In this document: positions 60,435-64,000 of the stretch, in pieces | Position numbering within the stretch: position 1 is the stretch's first letter | How the letters are laid out: every line of letters starts with the position of its first letter | Source of the DNA: Solirubrobacter deserti | Lineage (GTDB): Bacteria > Actinomycetota > Thermoleophilia > Solirubrobacterales > Solirubrobacteraceae | Assembly: GCF_003344625.1 (NCBI RefSeq) | Contig: NZ_QPKJ02000001.1 | Location: 1,302,001-1,366,000 of the forward strand | Direction of reading: 5' to 3' | Length of the DNA stretch: 64,000 nt | Position numbers and translations under genes: made by a program | The notes under the pieces: model-generated | Databases searched by the model: none | What the model was told of the DNA's origin: nothing | Seen by the model: the letters and a program-made list of their open reading frames with translations, nothing else

Positions 60435-61913
60435 CTAGCGCCGCGGAATCCGCGCGCGCAGCTCGGTGCCGGCGCCCGGCGAGGTCTGCAGCTCGAGCGC
60501 GCCGTCGACGAGCGCGAGCCGCTCACGCATCCCGATCAGCCCGAAGCCGCTCGACTGCTGCTGGGGGTCGAAGCCCGTGCCGTCGTCGCGCACCACCAGC
60601 GCGATCTCGCCCCCGCGCGCCTCGACCTGCACGGCCACGCGCTGCGCGCGAGCATGCTTGGTGATGTTGGTCAGCGCCTCCTGCACGAGCCGGTAGACCG
60701 TCGACTCGATCTCGGGATCCAAGCGCGTGTCGGTGACGTCGAGGTCGACCTCGATGTCGGTCTGGCGCTCGAAGCGCGCCGCCAGCGACTCCAGCGCGGG
60801 CTTGATGCCGAGCTCGTCGAGCGCGGCGGGTCGCAGCTCGGTGATCAACGAGCGCAGGTCGCCGATCGCGGTCGTGATCTGCTCCAGCGCGTCCTCGATC
60901 GCGGCCCCGATGCGGGCGGCGTCGCCTCTGCGGCGCGCGCCCGAGAGCAACATGCGCAGGCCGGCGAGCTGCTGGAGCGTGTCGTCGTGCAGCTCCCGGG
61001 CCCAGCGGGTGCGCTCGGCCTCGGACGCCTCGATGCTGCGCCGCAACGCCTCCTCGCTCGCGTTCTGCGCGGTGGCCACGGCCGTCGCGGCGCTGGCCGC
61101 GAACGCCTGCAGCAGACGCTCGTCCTCCTCGTTGAACGGACGGTCGCCGTGCAGGCGGTCGATCACGGTGAGCGTGCCGACCGTGCGATGGCGGAAGATC
61201 ATCGGCGCGTCGATCCGGTCGCCGCGGCCGTCGGTCTCCTCCCCCGCCCGCGCCGCCAGCACGTGATGCTCGCCGAGCGCGATCTCCGCCGCCCGCGCGT
61301 CCAGCAGCGCGCGCGAGCGCTTGACCACGAGCTCCAGGACCCGGTCGAGGTCGGTCATGCCGCCGAGCGCGCGGCTGATCTCGGTCGTCGTCTCCAAACC
61401 GCGCATCGTGCGCTCGAGCTCGTCCCGGCGCTCGCGGACGGTGCGGTACAGGCGCGCGTTGCGGATCGCGATCGCCGCCCAGTCGGCGAGCACGACCACG
61501 GTCTCCTCATCCTCCTCGGCCGTGAACTCGCCCGCGTCCTTCTCCGTCAGGTACAGGTTGCCCCACGGCTGGCCGTCGATGATCAGTGGGACGCCCAGGA
61601 ACGTCGTCATCTCCGGATGCGCGAGCGGGAACCCGTAGGACTGCGGGTGCGCGCCGACGTCCGGCAACCGCAGCGGCCGGGGATCGCTGATGAGGACGCC
61701 GAGCACGCCGCGCCCGCGCGGAAGGTCCCCGATCGCGCGGTGGACGTCCGGGTCGATGCCCGCGGTGAGAAAGCGCTCGAGCCGCTCGCGGCGCTCGTCC
61801 AGCAAGCCGATCGCGGCGTAGCGCGCGTGCGTGAGCTCGCGCGCCACCTCGAGCAGCCGCTGCAGGACGGCCTCCGGGTCGAGCTCGGTCACGAGCGACC
61901 GCCCGACGTCCAC
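60435..61913 (-). CDS. GAF-GAF sensor histidine kinase (NarL/DevS type)
   Basis: This 492-residue soluble kinase has two GAF domains (about 10-160; ARYAAIGLLDERRE, MTTFLGVPLIIDGQPWGNLY; and about 170-290), HisKA_3 with His309 in WARELHDDTLQQLAGLR, and an ATPase domain (RLVQEALTNITKHARA, DDGTGFDP, GFGLIGMRERLALV). The layout matches DevS/DosT-type kinases, whose first GAF binds haem and senses O2 or NO; whether haem binds here is not known. Start is GTG. Its LuxR-type regulator is not in the window. Confidence 0.92.
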   Translation of the reverse strand: MDVGRSLVTELDPEAVLQRLLEVARELTHARYAAIGLLDERRERLERFLTAGIDPDVHRAIGDLPRGRGVLGVLISDPRPLRLPDVGAHPQSYGFPLAHPEMTTFLGVPLIIDGQPWGNLYLTEKDAGEFTAEEDEETVVVLADWAAIAIRNARLYRTVRERRDELERTMRGLETTTEISRALGGMTDLDRVLELVVKRSRALLDARAAEIALGEHHVLAARAGEETDGRGDRIDAPMIFRHRTVGTLTVIDRLHGDRPFNEEDERLLQAFAASAATAVATAQNASEEALRRSIEASEAERTRWARELHDDTLQQLAGLRMLLSGARRRGDAARIGAAIEDALEQITTAIGDLRSLITELRPAALDELGIKPALESLAARFERQTDIEVDLDVTDTRLDPEIESTVYRLVQEALTNITKHARAQRVAVQVEARGGEIALVVRDDGTGFDPQQQSSGFGLIGMRERLALVDGALELQTSPGAGTELRARIPRR

Positions 61914-61953
61914 CAGCCTCGCCAGACGGTGTTAATCTACACGCTCGAGCACA

Positions 61954-61966
61954 AGCTCGTCGAGCT
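61954..61966. promoter_or_regulatory. Inverted repeat AGCTCG-T-CGAGCT upstream of the kinase
   Basis: A perfect 6+1+6 inverted repeat 41 bp upstream of the kinase GTG. A TAGATT hexamer (minus strand, 61939-61934) may be its -10; no good -35 was found. Confidence 0.3.
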
Positions 61967-62008
61967 GTAGTTTCCACGGACCCGGACCGCGGCCGACCAC
62001 GGTTTCCG

Positions 62009-62348
62009 CCCCTCGTGGTCGCCGCGATCGATCACGACCCCGCCGCCGGTGAGCTCACCGTCCGGCGCATGACACGGCTGCTCGAACCTGGTCTCGATGC
62101 GGACCCCGCTCGAGGACGCCGCCGCCCGCGCGCAGACCGCCGTCCTGGACGGCCGGCCGTGGGCCGCGCTCGCCGCTCACCGCGACCAGCTCGACCTGTT
62201 GCTGGTCGGCTCGCGCGGCTACGGACCGCTGCGCGCGGTGCTCACCGGCGGGACGAGCGGTCCGCTGATCCACCACGCTCACTGCCCCGTACTGGTACTG
62301 CCTCGAGCGTTGACGTGCCCCTTCACACGGGCGCGGAGGCGTTGCTAG
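62009..62348 (+). pseudogene. Universal stress protein (UspA) remnant
   Basis: The second part (from 62097) reads DAAARAQTAVLDGRPWAALA, then DQLDLLLVGSRGYGPLRAVL and HHAHCPVLVLPR, the nucleotide-binding end of a UspA protein. The first part (PPLVVAAIDHDPAAGELT at 62009) is in another frame, and about half of the usual 145 residues is missing. It looks like a decayed gene with deletion and frameshift. The 83-codon frame from 62097 could still be translated. Confidence 0.55.
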
Positions 62349-62367
62349 GGTGAATTGCCGGTTCGCC

Positions 62368-62415
62368 TTGACCCCGCAACCGGTCCTCGTACCGACGAAC
62401 TGACGCAGGGGTCAA
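62368..62415. promoter_or_regulatory. Distant inverted repeat TTGACCCC ... GGGGTCAA
   Basis: Two 8-bp complementary arms (62368-62375, 62408-62415) enclose the region directly before the Crp/Fnr-like start; the second arm touches the TTG and may serve as ribosome site. They may be binding half-sites or pair in the leader RNA. Confidence 0.3.
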
Positions 62416-63186
62416 TTGCTTCAACCCGCCGCACCCACCGCCGCCACATCACGGCCGCGGCTCCTGCTGCTGGAAGCCGACCCGGAGCTGGGCATGCTGC
62501 TCGACGCCGAGTCCTTCTCGCGAGCTCGCGCATCGCTGACGACCACTTCGGCCCCGCTCACCACGGGCCCGTGGGAGGTCGGCCGCCTGCGCGACGCCTC
62601 CCCCGCCAACGCGGGCCTGCTGATCCTCAGCGGCGTGGTCGCGCGCGAGGTCGCGCTCGCCGGTGACGTGAGCAGCGAACTGCTGGGCGCCGGTGACCTG
62701 ATCCGCCCGTGGGCGGACGGCGAGACCCGGCTCGTCGAGGCCGACGTGCGCTGGAACGTCCTCGCCACCGGCCGGGTCGCGCTGCTCGACAGCTCGTTCA
62801 TGGCCCGCGCCGCCGCCTACCCCGGGGTCGCCGCGATGCTGATGGAGCGCATCGAGGCGCGCGCACACCGGCTCGCGACGGTCAAGGCGATTGCGCAGCT
62901 CACACGCGTGGACGAGCGCCTGGTCGCCGTCATCCGCCACTTCTGCGAGCGCTGGGGCCGCGTCACCGGGGACGGCATCCTGCTCCCGCTGTGCCTGAGC
63001 CACCGCATGCTCGGCGAGCTCGTCGGCGCTCGGCGCCCGTCCGTCTCCACCGCCGCCGCGGCGCTCGAGCGCGCGGGCCGGCTGATCCGCCGGCCCGACG
63101 GCACCTGGCTCGTGCGCGACGACGAGACCGTGCCGCGCCCGGCGCCGGACAGCGTCGCGCAGCGCCGCCGACTGCTCGCCGTCTAG
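62416..63186 (+). CDS. Crp/Fnr-family transcriptional regulator
   Basis: This 256-residue protein has an N-terminal cyclic-nucleotide-binding-like barrel (about 20-145) and a C-terminal winged helix (LLPLCLSHRMLGELVGARRPSVSTAAAAL, RLIRRPDGTWLV). The recognition helix GARRPSVSTAAAAL is typical for Crp/Fnr. The usual cAMP phosphate-binding GE...R...A cassette is not evident, so it may bind another ligand or none. TTG start. It is 11 bp before the GAF-ANTAR gene. Confidence 0.88.
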   Translation: MLQPAAPTAATSRPRLLLLEADPELGMLLDAESFSRARASLTTTSAPLTTGPWEVGRLRDASPANAGLLILSGVVAREVALAGDVSSELLGAGDLIRPWADGETRLVEADVRWNVLATGRVALLDSSFMARAAAYPGVAAMLMERIEARAHRLATVKAIAQLTRVDERLVAVIRHFCERWGRVTGDGILLPLCLSHRMLGELVGARRPSVSTAAAALERAGRLIRRPDGTWLVRDDETVPRPAPDSVAQRRRLLAV

Positions 63187-63197
63187 AACCACCTAGG

Positions 63198-63911
63198 ATG
63201 CTGGCCGTGGAAACGGCCGCTGAACTTCATCGAACGCTGAGGGAGCTGGAAGAGCTCGAGGGTGAGACCCCCATTCTCGAGGCCATCCAGCAGGCGGTCA
63301 ATTCCGCCGCCGCCCTGTTCAACGTCGCGGGCTGCGGCGTGATGTTCCTCGACGCCGGCCAGGTCCTGCACTACGCCGCCTCCAGCGACGGGCACGGACG
63401 CGAGCTCGAGCGGGCGCAGGTCCGGGCGGGCACGGGGCCGTGCGTGCAGTCGCTGGTCACCGACCACATCGTCAAGACCGAGGACGTCACGGCCGACGAG
63501 CGCTGGCCCGAGATCCACGAGGACCTGAGTGCGACCCGCGTGCGCGGGGTTCTCGGGGTGCCGCTCCACATCGGCGGCGCTGTCGCCGGCTCGCTCGACG
63601 CCTACTGCGACTCGCCCCACCGCTGGGACGACCACGAGGTCGAAGGCCTGCTGGCCTACGCCGCCCTGATCGAGCGCCTGCTGCTGACGGCCATGCGCGC
63701 GCAGCGCAACGAGAAGACCGTCAAGCAGCTCGAGCACGCGCTCGAGCACCGCGTCGTGATCGAGCGGGCCGTCGGCGTGCTGATGGAACGCCACCGGCTC
63801 GACCAGCTCGCCGCGTTCGAGCGGCTGCGCTCCGCCGCGCGTGATTCACGCCGCCGGGCGGCCGACGTCGCGGCCGACATCCTCGCCAGTGTGTCACCCG
63901 GCGAACAGTGA
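63198..63911 (+). CDS. GAF-ANTAR antiterminator regulator
   Basis: This 237-residue protein has a GAF domain (about 25-160; GCGVMFLDAGQVLHYAASSD, GTGPCVQSLVT, LGVPLHIGGAVAGSLDAYCD) and a C-terminal ANTAR domain (about 170-230; HRVVIERAVGVLMERHRLDQ, AFERLRSAARDSRRRAADVA). ANTAR domains bind paired hairpins in nascent RNA and prevent termination. The ligand of the GAF domain is unknown. It follows the Crp/Fnr gene closely, so both are probably one unit. Confidence 0.93.
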   Translation: MLAVETAAELHRTLRELEELEGETPILEAIQQAVNSAAALFNVAGCGVMFLDAGQVLHYAASSDGHGRELERAQVRAGTGPCVQSLVTDHIVKTEDVTADERWPEIHEDLSATRVRGVLGVPLHIGGAVAGSLDAYCDSPHRWDDHEVEGLLAYAALIERLLLTAMRAQRNEKTVKQLEHALEHRVVIERAVGVLMERHRLDQLAAFERLRSAARDSRRRAADVAADILASVSPGEQ

Positions 63912-64000
63912 GCGTACTCGCGTTTGCTCAAGAGCCCTGAGGGGGATGACGACGGCGCGTCCGCGTGCCGCCGGCCTCCCGTCACCGCCTCTGCGAACGG
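63912..64000. other. Non-coding end of window
   Basis: No open frame with family sequence and no clear hairpin or promoter was seen in these 89 bases. Confidence 0.4.

Noticed and set aside
1..64000. CRISPR arrays, tRNA/rRNA genes, insertion sequences or prophage
   Set aside because: No spaced direct repeats, no cloverleaf-like sequence noticed by eye, and no transposase or phage protein; a tRNA scan was not run.

Overview
The window is a dense, very high-GC piece of bacterial chromosome. GTG, TTG and possibly CTG starts, 4-bp ATGA/GTGA overlaps and many 3' overlaps between convergent genes are common. The mix of RsbRST/STAS/SpoIIE regulators, a MXAN_6230/SCO0854-type RING protein, a GAF-ANTAR protein, PhoX, PP2C-type phosphatases and very large secreted proteins suggests a soil actinobacterium, most likely of the class Thermoleophilia (Solirubrobacter/Conexibacter type). 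That assignment is inferred from gene content. No tRNA, rRNA, CRISPR array, transposase or phage gene was seen.

Layout. 1-3566: end of a LacI regulator and a sugar ABC importer (binding protein plus two permeases, no ATPase). 3586-7035: secreted reprolysin-like metalloprotease. 7106-9514: STAS protein and GAF/PAS/SpoIIE phosphatase. 9616-10755: stand-alone LigD-type polymerase. 10767-16819: seven-gene minus-strand operon holding a stressosome (RsbR, RsbS, RsbT), an RsbT-like/PP2C fusion, an RsbT-like/hybrid histidine kinase fusion, a REC-PAS-PP2C protein and a STAS antagonist. 16856-17005: a 49-residue acidic protein. 17002-28589: giant M36 protease, RING/TerD-like protein and GT39-like membrane glycosyltransferase. 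28708-32834: APC permease, an unrecognised protein and a phytoene-dehydrogenase-like oxidoreductase. 32887-37583: glycosyltransferase operon with two unrecognised proteins, one a zinc-finger protein. 37561-42886: MFS transporter, GNAT, CDF metal exporter with a 44-residue leader-gene protein, a divergent unknown enzyme, an NmrA-like oxidoreductase and an AraC regulator. 42856-46755: membrane Ser/Thr kinase with an outside carbohydrate-binding-like domain, and a frameshifted PhoX phosphatase. 46797-52337: sensor kinase, response regulator, HEAT-repeat protein and family-2 glycosyltransferase joined by 4-bp overlaps. 52391-55722: beta-helix/cupredoxin protein, two-domain multicopper oxidase and a divergent TetR regulator with two matching operators in the promoter. 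55734-60262: zinc metallopeptidase, hybrid kinase, ECF sigma factor and an anchored partner with 9-residue repeats. 60222-63911: small protein, GAF-GAF histidine kinase, a universal stress protein remnant, a Crp/Fnr regulator and a GAF-ANTAR protein.

How it works together. The window is dominated by signal transduction. Partner switching (STAS proteins, RsbT/RsbW-type kinases, PP2C phosphatases) is physically joined to two-component signalling, with the fused proteins encoded inside a stressosome operon. No SigB-type sigma factor lies in the window, so the output is either elsewhere or is the hybrid kinase itself. The rest is largely surface biology: secreted proteases, glycosyltransferases, copper proteins, phosphatase and metal export.

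Most notable observations: the fused stressosome operon; a TetR site pair with one site filling the -35/-10 spacer of the multicopper oxidase promoter; a perfect 22-bp palindrome centred on the CDF exporter start codon next to an unrecognised 44-residue gene; the bacterial RING plus TerD-like protein; the loss of the nucleophile serine in the lipase-like domain of the giant protease; and two genes (PhoX, hybrid kinase) that would each be repaired by one extra C.
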